From AC-56 sp963798705 (GTDB taxonomy: Bacteria > Actinomycetota > Thermoleophilia > Solirubrobacterales > 70-9), in contig CAWCTW010000003.1 of the NCBI GenBank assembly GCA_963798705.1, positions 186,001 through 250,000 on the forward strand: 64,000 bases of DNA, in the 5' to 3' direction. Positions 17,001 to 24,528 of this stretch are shown here, piece after piece. Both the position numbers and the translations under genes were made by a program. The notes beneath the pieces were generated by a model, which was not told the DNA's origin, ran no database searches, and saw only the letters and a program-made list of their open reading frames with translations. Positions within the stretch are counted from its first letter, which is position 1, and each line of letters begins with the position of its first letter.

Positions 17001-17727
17001 CGGACTGGAGCCTTGCGGCGACGTTCACCACGTCGCCGATCACCGTGTAGCCGTCGCCCACCTGGCCCGCCAGGACCTCGCCGGAGTTGATGCCGACGCG
17101 AAGCGAGAAGGTGACTCCGGTCGCCGCCTCGATGTCGGTGTTGATCTCGTCCATCGCCGCCTGCATCGCGAGCCCCGCGCGGACGGCGCGCTCCGGATCG
17201 TCCTCATGGGAGACGGGGGCGCCAAAGACGGCCATCACGTTGTCGCCGATGTACTTGTCCACCGTGCCGCCGTAGCGGACGACCTCCTGGCCGAGCCGCC
17301 GCAGCGCCCGGTCGACGAACGACTTCACGGCCTCCGGATCGAGCCGCTCGGCCACTGCCGTGTATCCGGACAGGTCCGCGAAGAGCACGGTCGCCTTGCG
17401 GCGTTCCTCCGGGAGCGACCCGGCCCCGGGCCCCCACGCGGCTTCGGCGCCCGGAATCTGTCCGCCGAACAGGCCGCTCGTTTGGTCGCCTCCCGGCGGC
17501 GCGGCGGGCGCGGGCGGGGCGGGGCGGGCAGCGGCCCCGGCCGGCGGCCGCGCCGTGCCGCCACTGCCCCCGAGGGAGGCGCCGCACTCGATGCAGAACT
17601 TGGCTCCGGGCGGGCTGTCGGTACCGCAGGACGGGCACTTGGCGGCGAGCGGGGTGCCGCACGACATGCAGAAGCGCGCCCCGTCGGGATTCTCGGTACC
17701 GCAGCTCGGGCAGGCCTCTCCAGCCAC
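14029..17727 (-). CDS. Zinc-ribbon / adenylate cyclase / AAA ATPase / TPR signalling protein
   Basis: A 1232-residue protein. Two zinc ribbons occupy the N-terminus (Cys 6, 9, 20, 23 and 31, 34, 45, 48), then a Pro/Ala linker. Residues 110-290 form a class III cyclase domain: metal ligands Asp118 (FADLSGYT) and Asp162 (KYIGDNVMAVFG), adenine-pair Lys158 and Asp232, and transition-state Asn235 and Arg239, so ATP cyclisation to cAMP is expected. Residues about 303-600 are an AAA/STAND-type ATPase with Walker A GQAGVGKT (334-341) and Walker B VVIAIEDIHWAD. The C-terminal half is TPR-like helical repeats. The layout suggests a signal-gated cAMP producer in the cytoplasm. A triad-less hydrolase-fold protein follows in the probable operon. 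Confidence 0.92.
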   Translation of the reverse strand: MAGEACPSCGTENPDGARFCMSCGTPLAAKCPSCGTDSPPGAKFCIECGASLGGSGGTARPPAGAAARPAPPAPAAPPGGDQTSGLFGGQIPGAEAAWGPGAGSLPEERRKATVLFADLSGYTAVAERLDPEAVKSFVDRALRRLGQEVVRYGGTVDKYIGDNVMAVFGAPVSHEDDPERAVRAGLAMQAAMDEINTDIEAATGVTFSLRVGINSGEVLAGQVGDGYTVIGDVVNVAARLQSAARPESVTVGETTHRLTRGPIEYEELEPLTLKGKAEPVPAWEAVRLLVSGSAARGSRSTAPLIGREDESSLLLSLFDRVVREGRPHLVTVIGQAGVGKTRLLREFATQLASREQQAAFRVGRCPAYGAGLAYWALGEIIRSQFEIVDTDDSHLAWNKLLHGIEGVITKLETDEPAERLAATIARPLGIEPPPEMATATGVHDSEDPQQMRDRLFSAVRSLVEAASKRWPVVIAIEDIHWADEGMLDLIDYMARWIRGPALIVCLARDELLERRPGWGGGRRNYTTIALEPLTQGETRELVSALLPTGNGAVANGHGELVPQVAERSAGNPLFVEEMVNRIREEGSKDIETLPESVHAVLAARLDSLVAAERRVLQHASVVGQTFWDGSLVGLEDEEGIDLADALAGLEEKDLVVSSPGSRLAGEHEYVFKHVLIRDVAYSTLPKAVRARKHAQVAGFIEERAADRSEGVVAMVADHYGRAAALGADADVGGSELEQINDKALLALEAAGDAAASLYSNQEAIGHYETALSLGRDLGSTQADPAARARIAEKLGDVALRLGRVDQATEVWEDCLDFHRRQEDLARVGDLHRKVGAGLWHKGDREGSIEHYQKGIDLLKDGPACLELVRLYEEAASLYMHTGDNMLAIYASEKALRLAERLGEAAAASRAHGIFGRVFGRIGDSERARQNLERSVELARESDPGEAVRALLTLGYHLEVSEADYEGAGAAYREALQLAEETGDLPSKVELHAALAQLAAHSGDWEVVATEADASGSLAEREGLTGKLCFPYMMRGMLRWREGDFDEAARRLRRAAELAEQVGRSEVAFQSLYWLSASLRQRGDHADADTEIARALDLCERAGLVAQSIEAISARAVNLALAGRTDAAREAADEAERLADRLRYPVGKAASLEARGTAAADSATASSALTDARTAWSELGRPLDAARCEYLRGWRLRESDPGESRRALEVAASAAEDYGVGHLASLARDLIPA

Positions 17728-18160
17728 GTCACGAACGATACGTGGCCGTCGCGCCCGTTACGTGAGATTCGTCACGCCTGCAACGGACGACGCGGGGCGG
17801 CGAGCATGGAGGCCGAGTGGTCGGGGTCGTGACGGGATACCTGACGCGCCGTTGCTCGAGCGCGAGCAACCCTCATGTCGTTTGACGGCCGTGGTTGTCG
17901 ACGAGGATTCGCGCGGCAGCGGCATCGCGACTAGGCCGGACTAACCCCAAGTTCTCGCAACACCTGCGAGATCGATAGCGAGAGGTTGAGGTCGGACGCC
18001 CCGGCCAGCTGCCCGGGGCGACCCCGCGCTTTGTGACGACATTTGCCGGATGTCGGCACAAGTCACGGTGCTCGCCCGGCCATCCTCCCGGGCCGCCGGA
18101 GCGGCGGGCCCCATGCGTGGCCGCGCGGCGGTGCCCTCGGCCCGTCCTGTCACCCCGTTC
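17728..18160. other. 433-bp intergenic stretch with two inverted repeats
   Basis: No convincing gene is present between the cyclase gene and the small CxxC protein gene, both on the reverse strand. It holds an eight-base-pair perfect hairpin at 17851-17870 (GTTGCTCG, loop AGCG, CGAGCAAC) and a longer inverted repeat at 18031-18061. The cyclase promoter should lie here, but no clear -35/-10 pair was recognised. Confidence 0.5.
18031..18061. repeat. Inverted repeat, 12-base arms, 7-base spacer
   Basis: The left arm TTGTGACGACAT and right arm ATGTCGGCACAA are complementary at 11 of 12 positions around TTGCCGG. It lies downstream of the reverse-strand ArsA operon and upstream of the cyclase. It could end the former or be an operator of the latter. 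No T tract follows, so a simple terminator is not certain. Confidence 0.5.
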
Positions 18161-18445
18161 CTACTCGATCGGGATGTCCTGTACGCGCGGGCCAGGATCG
18201 GGCTCGTCGTCCAGGCGCTCCAGGTAGGTGTCGATAAGCGCGCGCGTCGTGAGCAGCGTCTCGCGCTGGACGGACTGCCACTGGTCGCGCAGCTCCGGCG
18301 AAGCGGTCGCGCGAAGGACGTCAGCCGCTCGGCAGATGGGACACCACTCGACGCATTCGAGCGCCTGATGCGGCTCAGACCCGCTCGGGTGCCCGACGGG
18401 CGTCTCGCCCTCGTGGATGCGGCGCTGCTCTGGGGGGTCGGCCAT
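18161..18445 (-). CDS. Small CxxC protein overlapping the ArsA-type ATPase gene
   Basis: A 94-residue acidic, helical protein with a single CPIC motif (about residues 35-38, within ECVEWCPICRAAD) and a C-terminal helix LLTTRALIDTYLERLDDEP. Its first 71 bases overlap the end of the upstream ATPase gene, so the two are translationally coupled. The start ATG lies inside the ATPase frame. The protein may bind a metal through its Cys residues or assist the ATPase; this is inference. I do not recognise the family. Confidence 0.75.
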   Translation of the reverse strand: MADPPEQRRIHEGETPVGHPSGSEPHQALECVEWCPICRAADVLRATASPELRDQWQSVQRETLLTTRALIDTYLERLDDEPDPGPRVQDIPIE

Positions 18446-19613
18446 CCTCGAAGGTCACCTCAAGCGAGCCGCCCTCCAGCCTGGCCCCGCTTGGGCGCTG
18501 GCGGGCGAGCGCGGAGGGCAGGATGATAGTCCGCTTCTCGTGGCCCACGGTGACCACGAGCTCCGCCCCGACCTTCTTCAGCCCGATGTCGCCGCGCTCG
18601 GCGAACGGCATGCGCAGGCGCAGCACGGTGATGCCGTCGGCGCTCGTGATGTCGTGGGCGAGCTCGGTGTGCAGCACGCCCTCGGGCGCGTGGTCGGCGA
18701 ACAGCTCCGCCGCCAGGCGATCGAGCATGTCCGCCCCGATCACCTCCCGGTCGAAGTAGCGCGCGGTCAGGACCGGAACCGGCGCGAAGCCCTCGGAGAC
18801 GACCCGGAGGTTCTCCTGCTGGCGCTCGCGCCAGGCGCCGAAGTAACCGTCCTCGACCTCGCCGGGGAAGACCCGGTTGACGATCACGGCGTCGGTCAGA
18901 TAGCCGTACAGGTTCAGATAGGTGAAGGTCCGCTGGGCCTCGACGATCACCATGCGATCCGGGTTCATGACGAGGCGGATCGTGGCCCTGGTGCGATCCC
19001 TGAGGATCTCGTTCATCGCGATCAGGTTCTCGACGAGACGGTGGACCTCCCCGAAGACGTCCTGGCCCGGCAGCTCCAGATCGAGCAGCGTGCGCGCCCA
19101 CGGCCGCGCGGCGGCCATCACGCGGCGCTCCCAGGGGAAGATCTTCTCCAGCCACCAGCGGGCGATCTCGGGAAACGAGAGGAGGCGCAGCGTCTCGCCG
19201 GTGGGCGCGCAGTCCACGATGATCGCGTCGAACTCCCCCGACGCGTCGTGGCGCTTGATCTGCAGGAGGCTGAAGAGCTCGTCCATGCCCGGCGGCACGG
19301 TGAGCTCCTCCGCCGCGACGTCCATGACCCCGCGGTCGGCCATAAGCTGCCCGAGCCACCCCTGCACCGCGCTCCAGTGGGCCTCCATCTCCGTCTGCGC
19401 CTGGACCTCCTGCCCGAAGAGGCGCTCGGCGACCGGCGTCGGCTCCGGGCCGAGGGGAGCGCAAAGCGAGTCCGACAGGCTGTGCGCCGGGTCGGTGGAC
19501 AGCACGATGGTCCGCAGCCCCACGGCGGCGCAGCGCCGAGCGGTCGCCGCTGCGACGCTGGTCTTACCAACGCCGCCCTTCCCGGTGTAGAGCATGATCC
19601 TCGGGCGCGGCAC
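18375..19613 (-). CDS. ArsA/GET3-family ATPase
   Basis: A 412-residue single-domain ArsA/GET3-type ATPase. Deviant Walker A GKGGVGKTSVAAATA (about residues 11-25), switch STDPAHSLSD with the catalytic Asp, and the A-loop motif DCAPTGETLRLLSFPE are all present. ArsA pumps arsenite with ArsB; GET3 targets tail-anchored proteins. No arsenic genes lie near, and the fully bacterial single-copy form with a C-terminal beta domain (GITVLRLRMPFAERGDIGLKKVGAELVV) is typical of actinobacterial proteins of unknown client. GTG 19613 is used; ATG 19595 is an alternative just before the P-loop strand. The small CxxC protein overlaps its end. Confidence 0.88.
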   Translation of the reverse strand: MPRPRIMLYTGKGGVGKTSVAAATARRCAAVGLRTIVLSTDPAHSLSDSLCAPLGPEPTPVAERLFGQEVQAQTEMEAHWSAVQGWLGQLMADRGVMDVAAEELTVPPGMDELFSLLQIKRHDASGEFDAIIVDCAPTGETLRLLSFPEIARWWLEKIFPWERRVMAAARPWARTLLDLELPGQDVFGEVHRLVENLIAMNEILRDRTRATIRLVMNPDRMVIVEAQRTFTYLNLYGYLTDAVIVNRVFPGEVEDGYFGAWRERQQENLRVVSEGFAPVPVLTARYFDREVIGADMLDRLAAELFADHAPEGVLHTELAHDITSADGITVLRLRMPFAERGDIGLKKVGAELVVTVGHEKRTIILPSALARQRPSGARLEGGSLEVTFEDGRPPRAAPHPRGRDARRAPERV

Positions 19614-19719
19614 GACGGCTGAGACTACCGTCAGGAGCGAGGGGCCGAAGCCGACCGCTTAACTGCGGTGCTGTACGCTGGCGCGCTCCATCGCAGTCCG
19701 AGAGTAGAGGGAGCTCCAC

Positions 19720-20778
19720 TTGACGCGCATCCGAACCGCAGTCGCCGTGCTGGCGATCGCCCTGCCAATTCCAGCGGTTGTCGCCGGCTGTGGTGGGGGA
19801 AGCAGCAGCAACAGCGAGGACCCGCAGAAGGTCCTCGACCAGACCTTCGACAACCCCACCAAGGTGACCAGCGGCAAGCTGGACGTCAGCATCAACGGAT
19901 CCGCGGAGGGCGATCAGTCCGGAGATTTCTCGGCATCGATCAGCGGCCCGTTCCAGACGGACCCGAAGGACAAGACGGCCTTCCCGGAGCTCGACCTCAC
20001 CGCGAACGCCAGCGTCTCGGGCGGTGGACCCAGCTTCAGCTTCGACGGCTCGCTGATCACGACCAAGGACAACGCCTACGTCGAATACCAGGACCAGGCG
20101 TACGAGCTGGGGACGAGCGCCTTCAAGCAGTTCTCGCAGGCCTATGCGCGGTCCGCGAAGCAGAACTCATCCAAGAAGGGGTCCAACCCGTTCAGCCGGT
20201 TCGGCGTGGATCCGGGCAAGTGGCTCACCAACGTGAGCAACGAGGGAACTACGGATGTCGACGGGACCGAGACGATCCAGATTCACGGCGACGCTGACGT
20301 GGCGCAGATCGTCTCCGACCTCGAGAAGATCTCGCAGGCCACGGGTGGCACGGCGACTCCGCAGCTGACCCCGAGCCAGATCGATCAGCTGAAGAGCTCG
20401 GTCCAGGACGCGTCGATCGATGTGTACTCCGGAGCGGACGACCACGTGCTGCGCAAGCTGGCGGTTTCTCTCTCGATCGTCCCGCCCGCCGATTCGGGCG
20501 CCACGGTGTCCAAGCTGAACCTCGACTTCTCGGTCACCTTGAGCAATGTCAACGAGCCGCAGACCATCACCGCGCCGTCCAACACGAAGCCGCTCTCCGA
20601 TCTGCTCGGGCAGCTTGGCCTTCCGGGCCTTCCCGGCGTGGGCGGCGGCGCCGGCGGCTTCAACCTGCCGGGCGGCGGCGGGAGCAGCGGCGGGACGACC
20701 AATCCGTCCTACCTCAAGTGCGTCCAGAAGGCGACCAGCCCGGACGAGATCAGCGCCTGCGCGGAGAAGCTGCAGTAG
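19720..20778 (+). CDS. Secreted lipoprotein, LppX/LprG-like layout
   Basis: A 352-residue lipoprotein from a TTG start with AGAGGGAG upstream. The signal peptide ends in the lipobox VVAGC (Cys about 24). The mature part alternates beta-rich segments: VTSGKLDVSINGSAEG, a repeat-like LDLTANASVSGGG, FDGSLITTKDNAYVEYQDQAYELG and a long C-terminal beta sheet. A Gly-rich tail and a terminal Cys pair (KCVQKATSPDEISACAEKLQ) follow. The beta-sheet arrangement resembles the LppX/LprG half-barrel that binds lipids, but similarity by eye is weak. It faces an aldo/keto reductase gene across a shared terminator. Confidence 0.75.
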   Translation: MTRIRTAVAVLAIALPIPAVVAGCGGGSSSNSEDPQKVLDQTFDNPTKVTSGKLDVSINGSAEGDQSGDFSASISGPFQTDPKDKTAFPELDLTANASVSGGGPSFSFDGSLITTKDNAYVEYQDQAYELGTSAFKQFSQAYARSAKQNSSKKGSNPFSRFGVDPGKWLTNVSNEGTTDVDGTETIQIHGDADVAQIVSDLEKISQATGGTATPQLTPSQIDQLKSSVQDASIDVYSGADDHVLRKLAVSLSIVPPADSGATVSKLNLDFSVTLSNVNEPQTITAPSNTKPLSDLLGQLGLPGLPGVGGGAGGFNLPGGGGSSGGTTNPSYLKCVQKATSPDEISACAEKLQ

Positions 20779-20811
20779 CCGACGACGGCGACCGCCGGGC
20801 CGCCTGACCTG

Positions 20812-20837
20812 GGGGCCGCGACCGAAGTCGCGGCCCC
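20812..20837. terminator. Bidirectional hairpin terminator
   Basis: An 11-base-pair perfect stem (GGGGCCGCGAC/GTCGCGGCCCC) closes a CGAA loop between two convergent genes; a short TCTAC follows on the plus strand. The position and symmetry fit a terminator shared by the lipoprotein and aldo/keto reductase genes. Confidence 0.7.
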
Positions 20838-20838
20838 T

Positions 20839-21828
20839 CTACGCAGAGACCCGCTCGACGTCGAAGTTGCGCGCGTAGAGGTCCTCGACGCCCGTCAGCT
20901 CGGCCTCGGTCAGGTCGGGCGCGTCGGCCGCGCCGGCGTACTCCCGCAGCTCGGACTCGTTGGTGATCGTGGGGATCACCACGGTCATCTGGGGCTGCGC
21001 GAGGATGAAGCGCAGGGCGGCCTGCGCCATCGTGCGCCCGGATTCAGAGCCGCAGAGGAATCGGATCCGATCGATCTTCTCGAGCCCCTCGACCAGCCAT
21101 TCGCGCGGGCGATGGCGGCGGTGGTCACCGGGGCCGAACGTGGTCTCCGAGGTCAGGTTGTCGTCCAGCAGGCCCGACGAGGTGGGGACCCGCGCCATGA
21201 CGCCGACGCCGCGCTCGGCGGCGGCGGCCATCAGGTCGCGCCCGGGGTCCTGCTCGAGCAGGTTGTAGACGGTCTGGACCGACGCGAGATCGCGCCTCGC
21301 GATGGCGCGCAGGCCCTCCTCGCGCCACCCGATGGCGGGGCCCAGGGCGACGCCGTACTGGCGGATCTTGCCCTCGGCGCGAAGATCATCGAGCGCCGCG
21401 AAGCAGTCGTCCGAGTCGATCGCGTCCATGCGGGGGTTGTGCAGCTGGTAGAGATCGACGCGGTCGGTCCCCAGCCTCCGCAGGCTGCCCTCCAGCGCGG
21501 CGCGAACGAACGAACCGTCCCAGCGCTGCGGCCGCTCGCCCTCGGAATGCTGCTGGCGATCGGAGTCGAGGACGTAGCCGAACTTCGTGGACAGCTGGAC
21601 CCCGTCGCGATGGGGGGCGAGCACCCGACCCACGAGCTCCTCGTTGGCGCCCTGGCCGTAGGCGTCCCCGGTTTCGAAGAACGTGATGCCCAGGTCGAGC
21701 GCCTGATTGAGCAGGCGCTCACCGGATGACTCGCTGACGTCGCCCCACCAGGTCGAGCCGAGGGCCCACGTTCCGAAGCCGATCTCCGATGCCTCGAGGT
21801 CGGTGTCGCCGAAGCGGCGCGTCCTCAT
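20839..21828 (-). CDS. Aldo/keto reductase
   Basis: A 329-residue TIM-barrel NADPH-dependent oxidoreductase. Catalytic residues of the family are visible: Asp and Tyr in FFETGDAYGQGANEELVG, Lys in LSTKFGY and His in LYQLHNPR. The C-terminal cofactor motif reads VVIPTITNESELREYAGA. ATG 21828 begins the standard N-terminus MRTRRFGDTDLEASEIGFGTW; the longer open frame upstream is a shadow of the cation exchanger gene. No ribosome site is visible, so it may be leaderless. Substrate unknown, probably a sugar or aldehyde. Confidence 0.9.
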   Translation of the reverse strand: MRTRRFGDTDLEASEIGFGTWALGSTWWGDVSESSGERLLNQALDLGITFFETGDAYGQGANEELVGRVLAPHRDGVQLSTKFGYVLDSDRQQHSEGERPQRWDGSFVRAALEGSLRRLGTDRVDLYQLHNPRMDAIDSDDCFAALDDLRAEGKIRQYGVALGPAIGWREEGLRAIARRDLASVQTVYNLLEQDPGRDLMAAAAERGVGVMARVPTSSGLLDDNLTSETTFGPGDHRRHRPREWLVEGLEKIDRIRFLCGSESGRTMAQAALRFILAQPQMTVVIPTITNESELREYAGAADAPDLTEAELTGVEDLYARNFDVERVSA

Positions 21829-21898
21829 CGGCGAGGAGTCTAGATGAGCGACGAGGGCGTCCGGTAGACCACCGGACCCCATAGGCTCCCTCGCCGCG

Positions 21899-23038
21899 AT
21901 GGCGAATGGCGGAACAGAAGTCGTGCGGGGCCCCCGATTCCTGCTCACGGCCAAGGGTTGGCCGTACCTCCTGGTGCCGTTCATCCCGACCGCGATCGCC
22001 CTGGACATCGCGCACGCGCCCTCCACCGCGATCTTCTTCGCGGCGGCCCTGGGCATCATCCCGACGGCGGCCCTCATGGGCATCGCCACCGAGGAGCTCG
22101 CCGCCCGCTCCGGCCCCGGCATCGGCGGCCTTCTGAACGTCACGTTCGGCAACGCTCCCGAGCTGATCATCGCCCTGTTCGCCCTGGGCTCCGGCCTGCA
22201 CGAGGTCGTCAAGGCCTCGATCATCGGCTCCATCCTCGGCAACATCCTGCTGGTGCTCGGCGGGGCGATGCTGGTCGGCGGGATCGGTCGCGACCGCCAG
22301 CGCTTCAACGCGACCGCCGCGAACGTGCAGTCGCTGATGCTCTTCCTGGCGGCGGCAGCTCTGGTCATGCCGGCGGTCTTCGAGCTCGTGGAAGGCAGCG
22401 GGCTGCCGCAGGTGTCGGCCGAGCGGGTCAACTACGGAGGGACCGTCGAGCACCTGTCCCTCGCCGTCGCGATCGTGCTCATCGGGACCTATGTCGCGGG
22501 CCTCGTGTTCTCGCTCAAGACTCACCGGGCGGTCTTCAACCCACCCGACGAAAAGGGGGAGGAGGGGACGGCGTTCGACTGGTCGCCTCGGCGCTCCGTC
22601 TTCATGCTGGCGATCGCGGGGGTGGCGGTCGGGGTGATGTCCGAGGTGCTCGTCGGCTCGATCGCCGACGCCTCCGAGTCGATCGGCCTCAGCGAGTTCT
22701 TCATCGGCGCGGTCGTCGTCGCGATCGTCGGGAACGCCGCGGAGCACTGGGTCGCGCTGCTCGTCGCCTACAAGAACAAGATGAACCTGGCCGTGAACAT
22801 CGCGATCGGGTCGAGCGCCCAGGTGGCCCTCTTCGTCGCCCCGATCCTCGTGCTGGCGTCGTTCGTGCTCGGGCCGGCGCCGATGCCGCTCGTCTTCAAC
22901 GGGTTCGAGATGGCCGCGATGCTGCTCGCGGTCCTGATCGCAAACTACGTGACGCACGAGGGCGAGTCCACATGGTTCGAAGGCGTCCAACTGCTCGCCG
23001 TCTACCTCATCTTCGTGCTCGCGTTCGGCTTCGCCTGA
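21899..23038 (+). CDS. Ca2+/H+ antiporter, CAX type
   Basis: A 379-residue membrane protein with about 11 helices. The two alpha-repeat motifs of the CaCA superfamily are clear: GNAPELIIALFAL (about residues 82-94) and GNAAEHWVALLVAY (about 279-292), whose Glu and Asn bind the cation. It exports Ca2+ in exchange for protons. An acidic loop (PPDEKGEEG) lies between the halves. Its TGA overlaps an ATG (TGATG), so a second gene is translationally coupled; that gene is the exchanger at 23148, apparently shifted by one frame. Confidence 0.92.
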   Translation: MANGGTEVVRGPRFLLTAKGWPYLLVPFIPTAIALDIAHAPSTAIFFAAALGIIPTAALMGIATEELAARSGPGIGGLLNVTFGNAPELIIALFALGSGLHEVVKASIIGSILGNILLVLGGAMLVGGIGRDRQRFNATAANVQSLMLFLAAAALVMPAVFELVEGSGLPQVSAERVNYGGTVEHLSLAVAIVLIGTYVAGLVFSLKTHRAVFNPPDEKGEEGTAFDWSPRRSVFMLAIAGVAVGVMSEVLVGSIADASESIGLSEFFIGAVVVAIVGNAAEHWVALLVAYKNKMNLAVNIAIGSSAQVALFVAPILVLASFVLGPAPMPLVFNGFEMAAMLLAVLIANYVTHEGESTWFEGVQLLAVYLIFVLAFGFA

Positions 23039-23147
23039 TGCTCGCGGGCGGACAGGCCGCGGCCGCCGCGGGATTGGGGGCAGGCGGCTGACCGGCAACG
23101 CGATACTCCTCCTCGCGAGCTTCGCGATCATCCTCTCCGGGGCGGTC

Positions 23148-24086
23148 GTGTTCACGAACGCCGTGGAGTGGGCGGGCGAGCGCCTCGCGATGGGCCAGGG
23201 GGCGGTGGGGAGCCTGCTGGCGGCGGTGGGCACCGCGATGCCGGAGACGCTGATCCCGATCGTCGCGCTCATCGGGGGCAGGCCGGGGGCCGACGGGGTG
23301 GCGATCGGAGCGATCATCGGGGCGCCGTTCCTGCTCGCGACGATCGCCATGCTCGTCGTCGGGCTGTCCGCGCTGGGCTACCGGCGACGGCGATCGCAGG
23401 GCACCCGCCTCAGCGCGCACGCGCCCACCCTGGATCGCGACCTCGGCTTCTTCCTGTGCTTTTTCGCGATCGGTGCGGGGCTCGGCCTGGGCGTTCCCTT
23501 GGGGCTGCGGGTGGTGCTGGCGGCCGCGTTTCTGGCCGCCTACGGCGCGTACGTGCGGCGCACGCTGCATCGCGGGGGAGAGGTGCAGCAGGCCGACTCG
23601 ATCCGACCGCTGATCCTGAGTCGCTCGTCGGGGGCCGAGCCGCCCGGCAGGCTGATCGCGCTCCAGTTCATGGTCGGCCTGGGCGCCATGGTCGGGGGCG
23701 CGCACCTGTTCGTGGAGCAGGCGATCGACCTGGCGGAGTCGATCGGAGTGGAGCCGCTGGTCCTGTCGCTCGTACTGGCGCCCCTGGCGACGGAGTTGCC
23801 CGAGAAGGCGAACAGCTTCTTCTGGGTCCGCGAAGGCAAGGACTCGCTCGCCCTCGGGAACATCACGGGCGCGATGGTCTTTCAGTCGACCATCCCGGTG
23901 GCGATCGGCATGGCGTTCACCGGCTGGGACCTCGATCGGTTCGCGCTGCTGTCGGCCGCCCTCGGTCTCGCCGGAGGGGTGGTCGCCTACTGGGCGCTGC
24001 GGCTGCAGGGGCGGTTCACGGTCCCGGCCATCGTGGGCTGGGGAGCCCTCTACGCGATCTTCCCGATCTACGTGGCGCTGTCCTGA
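23148..24086 (+). CDS. Sodium/calcium exchanger-family membrane protein, 5-prime end unclear
   Basis: From GTG 23148, 312 residues with about nine helices. CaCA-like repeats are seen at GTAMPETLIPIVALIGG with GAIIGAPF, and at LATELPEKANSFFW with GNITGAMVFQS. The true N-terminus is longer: the frame continues upstream with LTGNAILLLASFAIILSG, the first half of a membrane helix, but contains no start codon. The ATG coupled to the cax stop (23038) is in the other frame and joins this frame if one G is added to the five-G run at 23076-23080. Ion specificity cannot be read from sequence. Confidence 0.85.
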   Translation: MFTNAVEWAGERLAMGQGAVGSLLAAVGTAMPETLIPIVALIGGRPGADGVAIGAIIGAPFLLATIAMLVVGLSALGYRRRRSQGTRLSAHAPTLDRDLGFFLCFFAIGAGLGLGVPLGLRVVLAAAFLAAYGAYVRRTLHRGGEVQQADSIRPLILSRSSGAEPPGRLIALQFMVGLGAMVGGAHLFVEQAIDLAESIGVEPLVLSLVLAPLATELPEKANSFFWVREGKDSLALGNITGAMVFQSTIPVAIGMAFTGWDLDRFALLSAALGLAGGVVAYWALRLQGRFTVPAIVGWGALYAIFPIYVALS

Positions 24087-24123
24087 AGCCCGCCCGCGTC
24101 CCCCGCGCCGGCGAGCTCCCCCG

Positions 24124-24528
24124 TCAGTCGGCGGGCCAGAAGTCCGTGTCGGTCTTCTCGGTCTCGGCGGAGTCCCCGGTGGCCTTGGGAGAGCAGATGA
24201 TCAGCTCCGCCTCCTCGGGCCCGTCGTTGTGGACCGAGCGGAAGACGTCGGTCGGGACGCGAACCGCGGTCTGCGGGCCCGCCTCGAACTCGTCCTCTCC
24301 GAGCTTGAACTGGACCTTCCCGCGGATCACGAAGTAGATCTCCTCCTGGTCCTTATGGCGGTGGCCGTAGGAGCCCTTGCCGCCCGTCTCCGCCGGCATC
24401 CGTCGCCAGGTCAACGCCACCGCATCACAACCCAGGACGTCGGTGTAGGACAGCATCTCCCCGAAGTCCGGGTACTCCGCCATCCAGTTGGTGGCTTCGT
24501 CCCGGCCGGCCACTGCGTAGGCGCCCAT
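24124..24528 (-). CDS. Cupin-domain protein
   Basis: A 134-residue single cupin. Motif 1 reads GSYGHRHKDQEEIYFVIRG with two His and one Glu for a metal; motif 2 is shorter, around VRVPTDVFRSVHNDG with the third His. Such small barrels include isomerases, dioxygenases and regulators; this one is undefined. Its ATG overlaps the stop of the upstream gene (ATGA), which couples the two. The C-terminal tail after the barrel (KATGDSAETEKTDTDFWPAD) is acidic. Confidence 0.85.
   Translation of the reverse strand: MGAYAVAGRDEATNWMAEYPDFGEMLSYTDVLGCDAVALTWRRMPAETGGKGSYGHRHKDQEEIYFVIRGKVQFKLGEDEFEAGPQTAVRVPTDVFRSVHNDGPEEAELIICSPKATGDSAETEKTDTDFWPAD

Noticed and set aside
14860..17832. A 990-codon open frame on the plus strand
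   Set aside because: It lies exactly antisense to the cyclase/ATPase gene. Its translation is rich in Arg, Gly, Asp and His with no fold, as expected for the complement of a high-GC gene.
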